The translations under genes were made by a program, and so were the position numbers. From NCBI GenBank assembly GCA_903919075.1, contig CAIXGR010000084.1, positions 1 to 64,000 on the forward strand: DNA of 64,000 bases. The letters run 5' to 3'. This DNA comes from an uncultured Bacteroidota bacterium. GTDB taxonomy: Bacteria > Bacteroidota > Bacteroidia > Chitinophagales > LD1. Of this stretch, positions 38,645 through 47,685 are shown piece after piece (within the stretch, counting starts at the first letter, position 1; each line of letters begins with the position of its first letter). The notes beneath the pieces are model-generated. The model was not told the origin of the DNA and searched no databases. It was given only the letters and a program-made list of their open reading frames with translations.

Positions 38645-40656
38645 TACTTGTTTTTTTCTAATACAATAGTTGTGTTATAAACGTCAATCATTTTGGCATA
38701 AAGCATTTTCAAATCTTCGTACATGTTGGGTTTAAATTGATTTTGATTGACGGATAAAGTGCTTTTTATTTGAATGCTGTTTTCTACCTGGGCTGCCAAA
38801 AAAGTAAAACCGGCAGAGCCATCGCTTAGCTTTATATTCATAGATTTTGGCAACTCGGAAACCTTGTAATTATCGGGTATAGTAATTGTGCCAAGTATAT
38901 TTTGTTGAAACGGGTAACCAAAGTCAACCGGATAAGTACGACTGGTTAATTTAAAAGGGTTATCTGTAATAAATTTAACCGGAAAAGGATTGACATAAAG
39001 AAAGCCACCTTGCAACGCGTTCTCCTTGTTTTCTAAAGTAAAACTAAATCTAAGCTTTTTATCAAAGTCTTTTTCATTTTCTACTTTTTCATCTTTTAGG
39101 TCAACGCCGTTCGAAAATTTTATGTTGCTTTTCAGGCAATCTTTAGGCGATTCCTTTTCTAATTGTTCGCGGCATTTAACTGCCGGATAATCGGTGGCAG
39201 TAAATATTGTTTTGGTGCCCATATAGCCTGCCGAATCAATTGTAATAGTTGATATTAATGATTTAGTGGCATTTTTTGAAGGATTGATGTCTATCCAGGT
39301 ACTGTTGTATTCATCGGCTAGCGCCTTGCTTTTTTTATTTATTCTCAGCCCCTGGTAATTCAAATTATTTTCACCAAGCAATTGAAAAGGCTTAAAAGGG
39401 CTTGCTGCATCAAGCAGTATCCAGGTGCTATCTACTTCAACCAACGCAATAACATTATTAAACTGCCGGTAGCGTGGGTATGCCCTGGCAATCATTCCGT
39501 TGTTTCTGGTGCTAACAAGCACCGGATCGCTTTTAATACCCGCGGCGCGCAGCATGGCAATTAATAATATATTAATATCGGACGAGTTGCCGGAGCCTTC
39601 AGTATAGCTTTTTGATAAGCGCCTTGACGGATAAAGCCGGTATTGGCCGTTCCACTTCATTTTTGAAGTAAGGTTAGTATAAACGGCTTTAATTTTTTCC
39701 ATAGTATCCGGTAGCCCGTTGGTAAGGGTTTTAGCAGCTACCAAATGTTCGCCAACTATTTCGTTAAGGTGTTGGCCAAAATTATCGCTCTTCATTAGTT
39801 TGGCGCCAATCTCATCCCAACTCTCATTAAACATTCTAATCTTGTCGTACGGAATTGTAATAGAATATAATGGAAAAGTCATCCGGGCTCGGTAATCATC
39901 AACCGTAGTAACATATGCCTCTGGCTTAAGTGCCGGAATGTTTTTCATTACGTAGTAACTAACCATGCCATTAACTGCTTGTTGCTGCCGCACCATCCCA
40001 CCTTTTACCAGCATATTTACATCCATAAACTCGCTGTAAGGTTCGCTTTTGTATTGGTTTAAATTAACATCACCTTGAGGGGTTGCTGTGTAATGAACAT
40101 AATCGGGAACTTTAAGCTTTATGGCGCTTCTAAGGGTTGGCATTTCGCTTTGAAAAAACCAATCGTGCAAAGAACCGAAGGATCGGGCGACAAGTGTATA
40201 CCGGTACTCGATTATAGAACCCTCAGTTACTTCGGGAAAGGCAAATTTTTTGAATGTCCAAAAATCAGTCATGTCTTCATCGAAAATTGCATTACTCTTC
40301 AATTTAGTTGCGCGCACCTGGCCCGCTTCATCTTTAGTAAGTATTTGTGCATCCAGCTGTTCAAATGTTTCTGAATTTAAATGAGAGTAATAAGGAATTT
40401 TAATTGTGGCATAGCCGAACCCTTCCTTATTTAATAGTTTAATCCTTTTGTATACTTCATAAACCGTGTTAAGGCCATATTCGTTATACTTAAAAGAAAC
40501 AAACTCGCTATCTATAAGCACCATGGCGTTGGCCGAAGTATCAATGGGGCATACCTTTACTGCCCATTCTTCAGGGCTTACTTTACCCCAAAGGTTTTGT
40601 GCAGACAATTGAAATGATGAGAAAAGAATTATGGAAATAAATATTATTTTTTGCAA
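38644..40656 (-). CDS. DUF3857 / transglutaminase-like protein, catalytic residues lost
   Basis: 670 residues. The start is TTG 40656 (MQKIIFISIILFSSFQLSAQ): it gives a clean signal peptide, and a stop codon lies five codons upstream with no ATG between. DUF3857 spans about residues 50-240. The transglutaminase-like region has GSGNSSDINILLIAMLRAAGI where the sister protein has GDC..., so Cys is replaced by Ser; FNNVIALVEV replaces the His motif with Asn, and WILLDAAS holds the acidic position. It is therefore probably a non-catalytic partner. Translationally coupled to the active copy downstream. Confidence 0.86.
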   Translation of the reverse strand: MQKIIFISIILFSSFQLSAQNLWGKVSPEEWAVKVCPIDTSANAMVLIDSEFVSFKYNEYGLNTVYEVYKRIKLLNKEGFGYATIKIPYYSHLNSETFEQLDAQILTKDEAGQVRATKLKSNAIFDEDMTDFWTFKKFAFPEVTEGSIIEYRYTLVARSFGSLHDWFFQSEMPTLRSAIKLKVPDYVHYTATPQGDVNLNQYKSEPYSEFMDVNMLVKGGMVRQQQAVNGMVSYYVMKNIPALKPEAYVTTVDDYRARMTFPLYSITIPYDKIRMFNESWDEIGAKLMKSDNFGQHLNEIVGEHLVAAKTLTNGLPDTMEKIKAVYTNLTSKMKWNGQYRLYPSRRLSKSYTEGSGNSSDINILLIAMLRAAGIKSDPVLVSTRNNGMIARAYPRYRQFNNVIALVEVDSTWILLDAASPFKPFQLLGENNLNYQGLRINKKSKALADEYNSTWIDINPSKNATKSLISTITIDSAGYMGTKTIFTATDYPAVKCREQLEKESPKDCLKSNIKFSNGVDLKDEKVENEKDFDKKLRFSFTLENKENALQGGFLYVNPFPVKFITDNPFKLTSRTYPVDFGYPFQQNILGTITIPDNYKVSELPKSMNIKLSDGSAGFTFLAAQVENSIQIKSTLSVNQNQFKPNMYEDLKMLYAKMIDVYNTTIVLEKNK

Positions 40657-40799
40657 GGCCTGTCTTTTTTATCGCCTGCTAAATAAAAATATATTTTCCG
40701 TTTTTTATTTATAATCGTTTAGATTAACAGAGATGCAATAATGTTTTATTTAATGGATGAACAGCATCTGAAAGGAATAAGACTGGTAAATGCGGCCAA

Positions 40800-41798
40800 T
40801 TACTTTTTAAACACCAACTGCCGGTTTATTTTATCCAATATTTGTTGCGCTACGTTCATAGCATTGTAGCCTTCCAGTACGCTAACCGGGCTGGGCTTAT
40901 TGCCAACTATCGATTTATAAAAAAGTTCCAGTTCCATTTTAATGGCATTCACGTCTTTCTTTTCGGGCGTTTCGTAAGTGATATATTTTTTCGAATTATC
41001 AGGTAGTTCAATTTCAATGTGCTGCGACTCTCCATTTGGTGCGGGCATTTCATCTTCAATTTTAAATATGTCGCTTTTCTTCTTTAAAAAATCCATGCTT
41101 ATGTAAGCCCCCGGTTGAAAAATGCGCATTTTACGCATATTCTTAACAGAAATACGGCTGGCAGTTATATTAGCTACACAGCCATTGTCAAACTCAATGC
41201 GTGCATTAGCTATATCGGGCGATTTGCTTAGGATGGCAACCCCGCTGGCGCTTATGTTTTTTACATTGGCTTTTACCAGGCTTAAAATAATATCAATATC
41301 ATGTATCATTAAATCAAGAACTACCGAAACATCGGTACCTCGCGGATTAAATTGCGCCAACCGGTGCACCTCAATAAACATTGGCTTAATAGTTTTTTTA
41401 TTCAGGCTTAATATGGCGGGGTTAAAACGCTCTACATGTCCAACCATGGCTTTAACTCGTGCTTCATCAACCAACTCTACTAATTCCTGCGCTTCTTCCA
41501 GGGTGCTGCACAAGGGTTTTTCAATAAAAATATGCTTGAATTTTTTTACTGCATCATGTGCAATTTGAAAGTGTGTAACGGTTGGCGAAACAATATCAAT
41601 AGCATCGCTTTGTTCAATCAGTTTTTTGGCCGAATCAAATCTTTTAATGTCAAATTCTGCTGCTACCTTTGTGGCTGTAGCATTATCAGGGTCGTAGAAA
41701 CCGATTATTTCGTACCCTGGTATTTCCTTTAAAAGCTTAAGGTGTATTTTGCCCAAATGACCTACCCCAAATACGCCTATCCGAACAGTTTTTGCCAT
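40800..41798 (-). CDS. Gfo/Idh/MocA family oxidoreductase
   Basis: 332 residues. NAD(P)-binding Rossmann fold with GVGHLGKIHLKLLKEI near residues 10-25, the FIEKPLCSTLEEAQ motif (EKP, conserved in the family) near residue 92, and a C-terminal alpha/beta domain with HDIDIILSLVKA carrying a conserved His. These enzymes oxidise or reduce sugars and similar compounds, often nucleotide sugars in polysaccharide synthesis. No neighbouring pathway gene fixes the substrate. Full length. Confidence 0.93.
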   Translation of the reverse strand: MAKTVRIGVFGVGHLGKIHLKLLKEIPGYEIIGFYDPDNATATKVAAEFDIKRFDSAKKLIEQSDAIDIVSPTVTHFQIAHDAVKKFKHIFIEKPLCSTLEEAQELVELVDEARVKAMVGHVERFNPAILSLNKKTIKPMFIEVHRLAQFNPRGTDVSVVLDLMIHDIDIILSLVKANVKNISASGVAILSKSPDIANARIEFDNGCVANITASRISVKNMRKMRIFQPGAYISMDFLKKKSDIFKIEDEMPAPNGESQHIEIELPDNSKKYITYETPEKKDVNAIKMELELFYKSIVGNKPSPVSVLEGYNAMNVAQQILDKINRQLVFKK

Positions 41799-41889
41799 AT
41801 AGGGCGAAGGTAACGTGATGCATGATTATTGATGTAAACCCGTGGAAATGATTTGCAAATAACTTTGTGGATTGTAAGAATAATTGAGC

Positions 41890-41924
41890 AGTGAATAGTG
41901 AATGGAAAATAGCGGATAGTGGGC
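41890..41924. repeat. Degenerate 7-base tandem repeat tract 1
   Basis: Five units in register: GTGAATA, GTGAATG, GAAAATA, GCGGATA, GTGGGCA. Lies between the divergent oxidoreductase gene and rpsU, upstream of the rpsU promoter. Confidence 0.65.
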
Positions 41925-41975
41925 AGGCGATGAAATTAACTGATGAAGGCCTTTTTAAGCGATTTTCAAATCAGT

Positions 41976-42006
41976 TTTGTAATTAAGAACTAAGTTGTTA
42001 TTTTTG
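41976..42006 (+). promoter_or_regulatory. Promoter of rpsU
   Basis: TTTG at 41976-41979, 19 bases, TATTTTTG at 41999-42006: full match to the Bacteroidota consensus, 21 bases before the rpsU ATG. Confidence 0.75.
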
Positions 42007-42027
42007 CCGACTAAAATTTTTTTAAGC

Positions 42028-42222
42028 ATGCTAATTATCGATGCAAGAGAATCAGAGTCTATCGACAGAGCTCTGAAGAAGTACAAGAAGAAATTCGAAA
42101 AAGCCGGTGTTTTGCGCCAACTACGTGAACGTCAAACGTTTACAAAGCCTAGCGTAAGAAGAAGAAACACTGTTCTTCGCGCAGCTTATATCCAAACTTT
42201 ACGTAAGGAAGAGGAAGGTTAG
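42028..42222 (+). CDS. rpsU: 30S ribosomal protein S21
   Basis: 64 residues from ATG 42028 (MLIIDARESESIDRALKKYK); the open frame upstream to 41995 overlaps the promoter and is not translated. Typical S21: KKFEKAGVLRQLRERQ and the basic KPSVRRRNTVLRAA. S21 sits near the anti-Shine-Dalgarno end of 16S rRNA; in Bacteroidota, S21 helps hide that sequence, which fits the weak ribosome-binding sites seen across this window. Confidence 0.97.
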   Translation: MLIIDARESESIDRALKKYKKKFEKAGVLRQLRERQTFTKPSVRRRNTVLRAAYIQTLRKEEEG

Positions 42223-42253
42223 TCCTTACTTTTGCCGGTTCTATTGCAAAAAC

Positions 42254-42288
42254 GCCTTTCCTAATCTTTTGGGTAAGGCTTCTTTTTT
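42254..42288 (+). terminator. Intrinsic terminator of rpsU
   Basis: Stem GCCTTTCC / GGTAAGGC with one T-T mismatch, 10-base loop, followed by TTCTTTTTT. Confidence 0.7.
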
Positions 42289-42408
42289 AGCCGTACCTCA
42301 GTTATTTTATACCATACTTTAGGCCAAAGCGACTTTATTTTTTAAGTTTATTTCATATTTAGCCCGTCTTTTTTCTGCATTCAAATTAAGGCGCACAAAG
42401 GCCGCTAA

Positions 42409-42457
42409 TTCATTATTCTTTATTCATTATTATTTTTGAGGTTTAATTATTTCATTT
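42409..42457. repeat. Degenerate 7-base tandem repeat tract 2
   Basis: Units TTCATTA, TTCTTTA, TTCATTA, TTATTTT in a row, then two weaker units and TTCATTT at 42451, still in the 7-base register. Ends 11 bases before the coaB ATG. Confidence 0.65.
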
Positions 42458-42467
42458 TTAGCTCATA

Positions 42468-43115
42468 ATGAAAGCATTAGTTACAGCCGGCCCAACGCAT
42501 GAACCTATAGACCCTGTTCGGTTTATAGGCAACCAATCGTCGGGCAAAATGGGTATTGCCATTGCCGATGAGCTGGCTGCTAAAGGGTTTGATGTAACCC
42601 TTATTATAGGCCCCACATCTTTAAAACCCACACACACTCAAATTAAACAAATACCGGTTCAAACTGCTGCTGAAATGTTTGAAGCCTGCAAGCAATATTT
42701 TTTATTGAACGATGTTATAGTGTTTGCTGCGGCTGTGGCCGACTATACTCCTAAAAATCCATCTTCAGTTAAAATCAAGAAAAAGGAAGAAGAGTTTTTG
42801 TTAGAGTTGGTAAAAACAAAAGATATAGCTGCCGAAACGGGCAAATTAAAAAACAACAAACAGGTTACGGTAGGCTTTGCGTTAGAAACGAATGATGAAT
42901 TTAGCAACGCAAAACAAAAACTAGAAAACAAAAACCTTGATTTTATAGTTCTTAACAGCACTAACGATAAAGGTGCTGGCTTCGGGCACGATACTAATAA
43001 AATCACTATTATTGACAGGCAGGGAAATGTGATTAATTTCGAACTGAAAAGTAAAGCAGAAGTAGCAAAAGATATAGTCAATTATATTTCGAAAATTATA
43101 AACGGTAAAAATTAA
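42468..43115 (+). CDS. coaB: Phosphopantothenate--cysteine ligase domain protein (CoaB only)
   Basis: 215 residues. Second step of coenzyme A synthesis from pantothenate: joining cysteine to 4'-phosphopantothenate. Motifs: VTAGPTHEPIDPVRFIGNQSSGKMG at the very start, VFAAAVADYTPK near 85, VGFALETND near 137, ILNSTNDKGAGFG. In most bacteria, including most Bacteroidota, this is the second half of a fused CoaBC of about 400 residues. Here the flavin-dependent decarboxylase half (CoaC) is absent: an in-frame stop lies three codons before the ATG, and the 245 bases back to rpsU cannot hold it. CoaC must be encoded elsewhere. Starts the coaB-porD run. Confidence 0.9.
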   Translation: MKALVTAGPTHEPIDPVRFIGNQSSGKMGIAIADELAAKGFDVTLIIGPTSLKPTHTQIKQIPVQTAAEMFEACKQYFLLNDVIVFAAAVADYTPKNPSSVKIKKKEEEFLLELVKTKDIAAETGKLKNNKQVTVGFALETNDEFSNAKQKLENKNLDFIVLNSTNDKGAGFGHDTNKITIIDRQGNVINFELKSKAEVAKDIVNYISKIINGKN

Positions 43116-43117
43116 AA

Positions 43118-44041
43118 ATGAAGTTGGGTTTTAAATCAATAATCTTAGCCGGCTGTTTTTTTAGCGCTCTGTTTTTTGTTACCACAACTGAGGCGCAAGA
43201 ATTAAAGTGCGAGCTAACACTTGATGCGCACAAAATACCCGGTGTAGACCCCAGTGTATTTAAAACCATGGAAACCTCTCTTCGCGAGTTCATGAACACT
43301 AAAACATGGACCAACGATGTATACGCCCCCGAAGAACGCATTGAATGCAGCATTACTATTACTATTACACAGGCCGTGCAGCAGGATTTATACGACGCCC
43401 AAATTATAGTTCAGTCTTCGCGCCCGGTTTATAATAGCGCGTATAATTCGCCCATGTTTAATTATATTGATAAAGATTGCCTGATTAACTACGTACAAAA
43501 TCAGTCGCTCGATTTTAGCACTACACAGTATAATTCTAATCTTACCTCCATACTTGGGTTTTATGCATATATATTAATTGGTATGGATAACGAAAGCTTT
43601 GCCAAAGGCGGCGGAAGCAAATATTTCGCACAGGCCGAACAAATTTTGAATAACGTGCCAACCAATTCCGCCGAAGCAAAAGGATGGCGCCCGTTTGATG
43701 GTACCCGCAACCGGTATTGGTTAATTAATAACCTACAGGGCAGTAAATACGAATTATTTAAAGAAGTACTTTGGGATTACCATTTTGCTGGTATGGATAA
43801 TTTTTACGATAAGCCTGCAGTAGCCCGCCAAAACATTATGAATGCATTAGATAAGCTGGACAAGCTTTCGAAAGATAATCCAAACGGTATTCTTCTCTCG
43901 GTCTTTTTCCAGGCAAAGAGTGATGAGTTAATGGGTGTTTTTTCTGCTGCCCCTATTGACGAAAAAGCTAAAGCTCTCAATTACCTTCGTTCCATTGATC
44001 CTTCCAACTCGGCGAAGTATGAAAAGTTGGGGAAGAATTAA
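43118..44041 (+). CDS. porD: DUF4835 family protein, T9SS PorD-like
   Basis: 307 residues, signal peptide (MKLGFKSIILAGCFFSALFF ... EAQEL). Matches DUF4835 over its whole length: LKCELTLDAHKIPGVDPSVF, LREFMNTKTWTND, IIVQSSRPVYNSAYNSPMFNY, GFYAYILIGMDNESFAKGGG, WDYHFAGMDNF. From memory this family is annotated as the T9SS component PorD and usually lies between coaBC and recN; here coaB lies 2 bases upstream but recN is absent. Periplasmic or outer-membrane associated. The symbol rests on family annotation, so it is moderate. Confidence 0.85.
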   Translation: MKLGFKSIILAGCFFSALFFVTTTEAQELKCELTLDAHKIPGVDPSVFKTMETSLREFMNTKTWTNDVYAPEERIECSITITITQAVQQDLYDAQIIVQSSRPVYNSAYNSPMFNYIDKDCLINYVQNQSLDFSTTQYNSNLTSILGFYAYILIGMDNESFAKGGGSKYFAQAEQILNNVPTNSAEAKGWRPFDGTRNRYWLINNLQGSKYELFKEVLWDYHFAGMDNFYDKPAVARQNIMNALDKLDKLSKDNPNGILLSVFFQAKSDELMGVFSAAPIDEKAKALNYLRSIDPSNSAKYEKLGKN

Positions 44042-44081
44042 TTATTGATTTTCACCTTTTCAATTTATCCTAACACTATCC

Positions 44082-44561
44082 ATGTCACACACTATTTATG
44101 AATACCTGCTTAAAACTATTTGGGGCGATGATTTGAACCTTTCAGATTTTCAGGGTAAAAAGATTTTATTGGTTAATACGGCTTCGGTTTGTGGTTACAC
44201 ACCGCAGTATGCCCAAATGGAGGAGCTTTACGAAAAGTATAAAGACAAATTAGTAGTAATAGGCTTGCCCTGCAACGATTTTGGCACACAGGAACCCGGC
44301 ACCGAAAAAGAAATTGAAGCGTTTTGCGAAACTAATTTTCATGTTAGTTTTCCGTTAACTTTAAAAGTGAAAATAAAAGGAGCAGGTATGCACCCGGTGT
44401 ATCAGTTTCTTACAAAAAAAGAATTGAACGGCTTTGCTGATAGCGAAGTAGAGTGGAATTTTCAAAAATATCTGGTTGATGAAAAAGGAAAATTAATAGC
44501 CATCTTTGCGTCAGGTGTTGAGCCATTGAGCGATGAAATAATTAGTGCTATAGAAAAATAA
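44082..44561 (+). CDS. Glutathione peroxidase family protein
   Basis: 159 residues, thiol peroxidase fold. Catalytic Cys37 in NTASVCGYTPQY, Gln70 in PCNDFGTQEPG, second Cys near residue 82 (AFCETNF) that would resolve by disulfide, and Trp/Asn in VEWNFQKYLVD. Cys rather than selenocysteine; such bacterial enzymes usually use thioredoxin. No signal peptide, so cytoplasmic. 40 bases after porD and 1 base before holB, so in the operon. Confidence 0.94.
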   Translation: MSHTIYEYLLKTIWGDDLNLSDFQGKKILLVNTASVCGYTPQYAQMEELYEKYKDKLVVIGLPCNDFGTQEPGTEKEIEAFCETNFHVSFPLTLKVKIKGAGMHPVYQFLTKKELNGFADSEVEWNFQKYLVDEKGKLIAIFASGVEPLSDEIISAIEK

Positions 44562-44562
44562 T

Positions 44563-45723
44563 ATGCAGTTTAAAGATGTAATAGGGCAAAGCGAAGTAAA
44601 GCAAAAGCTTACCGGATTGGTGCAATCCGAAAAAATACCTCATGCCCTTATGTTGTTGGGTCCCGAAGGTAATGGCGGGCTGCCTTTTGCGCTTGCGTTG
44701 GCACAATATATACAGTGCGAAAACAAAGGGGCGGAAGATTCTTGCGGCGTATGTCCTTCATGCGTAAAAAACCAAAAATTAGTTCACCCCGATGTGCATT
44801 TTACTTTTCCGGTAGTGCCGCGAAAAAGTGGCGAGCCGCCGATAAGTAATGATTATATAACCGATTGGCGAACTGCTCTTGCAGCCAATCCTTATATGAA
44901 TGTAAACGAGTGGCTGCAAAACATTGGCGCCGAAAACAGACAAGGCAATATTACTGTTCGCGAGTGCCACGAAATTATTCGCAGTATGAATATGAAGTCG
45001 TACGAATCGGGATATAAAATACAGATAGTTTGGCGCGCAGAGTTTTTGAAAGAAGCAGGCAATACACTTTTAAAAGTAATTGAAGAACCACCTGCCGATA
45101 CTATTTTTATATTAATAGTTGAAAACCTGGAACAAGTTTTAACCACAGTTATTTCGCGCACGCAACTGGTTAAAATAAATGCCATTGAAATTGAAGACGT
45201 AAAAAATGCCTTGCTAAAAAGGTTTGATATGGACGAAGGGGTGGCGCGTAGAATAGCGCGTATAACCGATGGCAACTTTAACGCTGCGTTAATTGTAGCT
45301 GACGGGCAGGAAAGCGAAAACGATAAATTGCTGCACCGGTGGCTGGTAGCTTGTTTCAATCTTAAATTAAAGCCCTCATCGTCTAACACTCAAAGCTTGT
45401 TGGAATGGGTAGATGAGGTTTCGAAAATAGGCCGCGAAAACCAGAAGATTTTTTTAAAGTATGCGCTGTTCTTTTTGCGCGAGTGTACTTTATTGCGCCT
45501 TGCCGGAAAATCGGAAAAATTGGAAGGAGAGGAGCTGAAATTTGCACAAGGGCTTTCAGCCAGGTTAGAGGCTGAACAATTTGAGGCGCTTTCAAAAGTA
45601 TTCAACGGCATGTATTATCATGTTGAACGCAATGCTAACCCTAAAATTCTTTTCCTAAGCAATTCTTTCCGTATCGGCTCGGTATTTAAAAATGAGGAAG
45701 TAGCTTTAATTGGAGAGGAATAG
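44563..45723 (+). CDS. holB: DNA polymerase III subunit delta'
   Basis: 386 residues. AAA+ clamp-loader subunit: MQFKDVIGQSEVKQKLTGLV, the zinc-type cluster CENKGAEDSCGVCPSC near residues 50-65, EFLKEAGNTLLKVIEEPP and ILIVENLEQVLTTVISRTQ. The P-loop position reads GPEGNGGLPF and lacks the Lys-Thr, as expected for non-ATP-binding delta'. A part of the clamp loader that puts the sliding clamp on DNA. Its stop codon touches a GC-rich repeat. Confidence 0.93.
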   Translation: MQFKDVIGQSEVKQKLTGLVQSEKIPHALMLLGPEGNGGLPFALALAQYIQCENKGAEDSCGVCPSCVKNQKLVHPDVHFTFPVVPRKSGEPPISNDYITDWRTALAANPYMNVNEWLQNIGAENRQGNITVRECHEIIRSMNMKSYESGYKIQIVWRAEFLKEAGNTLLKVIEEPPADTIFILIVENLEQVLTTVISRTQLVKINAIEIEDVKNALLKRFDMDEGVARRIARITDGNFNAALIVADGQESENDKLLHRWLVACFNLKLKPSSSNTQSLLEWVDEVSKIGRENQKIFLKYALFFLRECTLLRLAGKSEKLEGEELKFAQGLSARLEAEQFEALSKVFNGMYYHVERNANPKILFLSNSFRIGSVFKNEEVALIGEE

Positions 45724-45780
45724 CCTCACCCCGTCTCGCTACGCTCGCCACCCCTCTCCACACTTCGTGTAGAGAAGGGA
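45723..45780. repeat. GC-rich intergenic repeat, copy 2
   Basis: Starts at the last base of the holB stop codon: GCCTCACCCCGTCTCGCTAC, then GCTCGCCACCCCTCTCCAC and a hairpin-like CACTTCGTG and AGAGAAGGG. About 38 bases match the copy at 1597-1661 in opposite orientation. Confidence 0.8.
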
Positions 45781-45891
45781 ATACAAGATGATTCGCTTCG
45801 CGAAGTAGGCCGTTTGTAGCATAATTTAGGCATATTACCGTTTAACCAGTCTGGCAAAACCTTACTTTATTTTTTTTCCCTTAGATTCGTC

Positions 45892-45899
45892 CGGTTAAT
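45892..45899 (+). promoter_or_regulatory. Candidate -7 element upstream of ricT (TAnnTTCG variant)
   Basis: TAGATTCG, 40 bases before the ricT ATG. No TTTG at the right distance. Confidence 0.3.
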
Positions 45900-45939
45900 T
45901 AACTAAAACAATCCTTCCTTTCGGGGAAGTAACATATAT

Positions 45940-47097
45940 ATGGGATGTACATCATGCTCAACAGCAAAAGAAGGCGAGGTAACGGGCTGCCAAAGTAAAG
46001 GCGGCTGTAGCACCGGAGGGTGTAATCGCATGAACGTAATGGATTGGTTTGCCGATATGCCCGTTTCGTTCAATGAAAGCTTTAATATTATTGAAATAAG
46101 CTTTAAAAAAGGGGCTCGCAAGGGCTTTTACCGCAATAACTCAAATCTGGATTTACACAGAGGTGAACTGGTAGTTGTTGAAGCTGCACAGGGCTATGAT
46201 ACCGGAGAGGTAACTATGCAAGGAGAGCTGGTAAAACTGCAAATGAAAAAACGCAAAATTACCGAGCGCGATGATACCATTCGCAACATTATGCGCGTTG
46301 CTAACGAACAGGATATAAAAACACTGGAAGAAATACGCGCCAAAGAACACGAAACTATGGTTCGCGCCCGTGCCATTTCGCGCTCAATGAATTTGGAAAT
46401 GAAAATTGGAGATACCGAGTTTCAGGGCGATAATAAAAAGGTAACTATATTTTATACTGCCGACGACCGGGTAGATTTTCGCGAACTGGTAAAAATTTAT
46501 GCCCGCGAGTTTAAAGTGAAAATTGAAATGCGCCAGATAGGTGCGCGGCAGGAAGCAGGACGTATTGGTGGCATTGGCACTTGTGGCCGCGAGTTGTGCT
46601 GCTCAACATGGCTGAACGATTTTAAATCGGTAACTACACAAACAGTGCGCTACCAAAACTTAGCTATTAATACCGATAAACTAAGCGGACAATGCGGCCG
46701 TTTGAAATGCTGCCTTAATTATGAGTTAGATACTTACAACGATGCGCTGCGTAAATTCCCGAAACATGCTGATAAGATTGATACCGAAGAAGGCATGGCC
46801 TATTTGCGCAAAACTGAAATTTTGAAAAAGCAGATGTGGTATATATATGAAGCGCAACCCGGTAACGTTTTTAAATTAGATATTGAAGATGTAAAAGAAT
46901 TGCTGGCCATGAACAAAGCCGGCAAAAAGCCAAAGAGCCTTGATGATTTTGCGTTGGAAGAAATAGAAAAAGTAGACGAATCGAAACACGAGGATTTGGT
47001 GGGCCAGGTAAGCCTTGCCACCCTTGAAGAGAAAGAACGCAAAAAACGCAGAGGCAAAAGCCACGGCAATAACCGCAATCGCGATAAGAGACGGTAG
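45940..47097 (+). CDS. ricT: PSP1-domain protein, RicT-like
   Basis: 385 residues. N-terminal Cys-rich MGCTSCSTAKEG and CSTGGCN; PSP1 domain at about 40-240 with CGRELCCSTWL and QCGRLKCCLNYE, the cysteine motifs of RicT (YaaT) proteins; a basic tail (KKRRGKSHGNNRNRDKRR). In Bacillus, RicT belongs to a Fe-S complex acting on RNA processing; in Bacteroidota the role is less clear. Conserved neighbour of holB and gldH, as found here. The stop codon starts a 7-base repeat tract. Confidence 0.92.
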   Translation: MGCTSCSTAKEGEVTGCQSKGGCSTGGCNRMNVMDWFADMPVSFNESFNIIEISFKKGARKGFYRNNSNLDLHRGELVVVEAAQGYDTGEVTMQGELVKLQMKKRKITERDDTIRNIMRVANEQDIKTLEEIRAKEHETMVRARAISRSMNLEMKIGDTEFQGDNKKVTIFYTADDRVDFRELVKIYAREFKVKIEMRQIGARQEAGRIGGIGTCGRELCCSTWLNDFKSVTTQTVRYQNLAINTDKLSGQCGRLKCCLNYELDTYNDALRKFPKHADKIDTEEGMAYLRKTEILKKQMWYIYEAQPGNVFKLDIEDVKELLAMNKAGKKPKSLDDFALEEIEKVDESKHEDLVGQVSLATLEEKERKKRRGKSHGNNRNRDKRR

Positions 47098-47130
47098 AAG
47101 CAAGAGCCAAGAATCAAGAAGATAGATAAC
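47096..47130. repeat. Degenerate 7-base tandem repeat tract 3
   Basis: Units AGAAGCA, AGAGCCA, AGAATCA, AGAAGAT, AGATAAC, beginning inside the ricT stop codon and ending 16 bases before the gldH start. Read on the other strand, TGATTCT-TGGCTCT-TGCTTCT is close to the unit at 49942-49969. Confidence 0.7.
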
Positions 47131-47146
47131 ATCAACAAAAATAAAA

Positions 47147-47617
47147 GTGAAAGTTCATTTACTCGTTTACTCATTTGTTTTTCTCTTTCTTTCATCTTGC
47201 GATAGGACACAGGTGTTTGAGCAAAACCAGCAAATAGAAGCCCACAAGTGGAACTATGCTGATGCTAAAACTTTTACCGCCGAAATAAAAGATACTACAC
47301 AGCACTACAATATTTACATTAACATGCGCCACTCGTTTCAATTTGAATGGCGGAATGTTTGGGTAAAAATACAAACCACTTTACCCGATGGAAAAAGCAC
47401 CGAGAAACGTGTGAATTTAATCCTCTCGGAACCCGACGGCCACTGGAACGGCGATTGCCTGGGCGATAACTGCGATATACAAATACCGATACAACAAAAT
47501 GCCATCTTTCCACAGGTTGGCAAATACACTTTTAAAATATCGCAAGATATGCGGGTAAGCCCGTTGAATGCGGTGAAGAGTGTGGGGGTTAGGGTTGAGA
47601 AGATGGGGAGTAAATGA
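47147..47617 (+). CDS. gldH: Gliding motility lipoprotein GldH
   Basis: 156 residues. GTG start at 47147: there is no ATG in frame upstream before a stop, and the signal peptide with lipobox FLSSC (residues about 14-18) begins here. Matches GldH: IEAHKWNYADAKTFTAEIKDT, YNIYINMRHSFQFEWRNVWV, LSEPDGHWNGDCLGDNCD, FPQVGKYTFKISQDMR. GldH is a lipoprotein needed for gliding in Flavobacterium; it accompanies T9SS in many Bacteroidota. The holB-ricT-gldH order is commonly conserved. Confidence 0.9.
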   Translation: MKVHLLVYSFVFLFLSSCDRTQVFEQNQQIEAHKWNYADAKTFTAEIKDTTQHYNIYINMRHSFQFEWRNVWVKIQTTLPDGKSTEKRVNLILSEPDGHWNGDCLGDNCDIQIPIQQNAIFPQVGKYTFKISQDMRVSPLNAVKSVGVRVEKMGSK

Positions 47618-47685
47618 AATTTTATAGCGAGGTAGGTGTATTATAGACCTCAATAAATTCTTTTTTACTTTTATTGATGTAGGTT

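Noticed and set aside
44892-45389. 165-codon minus-strand frame over holB
   Set aside because: Shadow of holB, which is fully supported by motifs.
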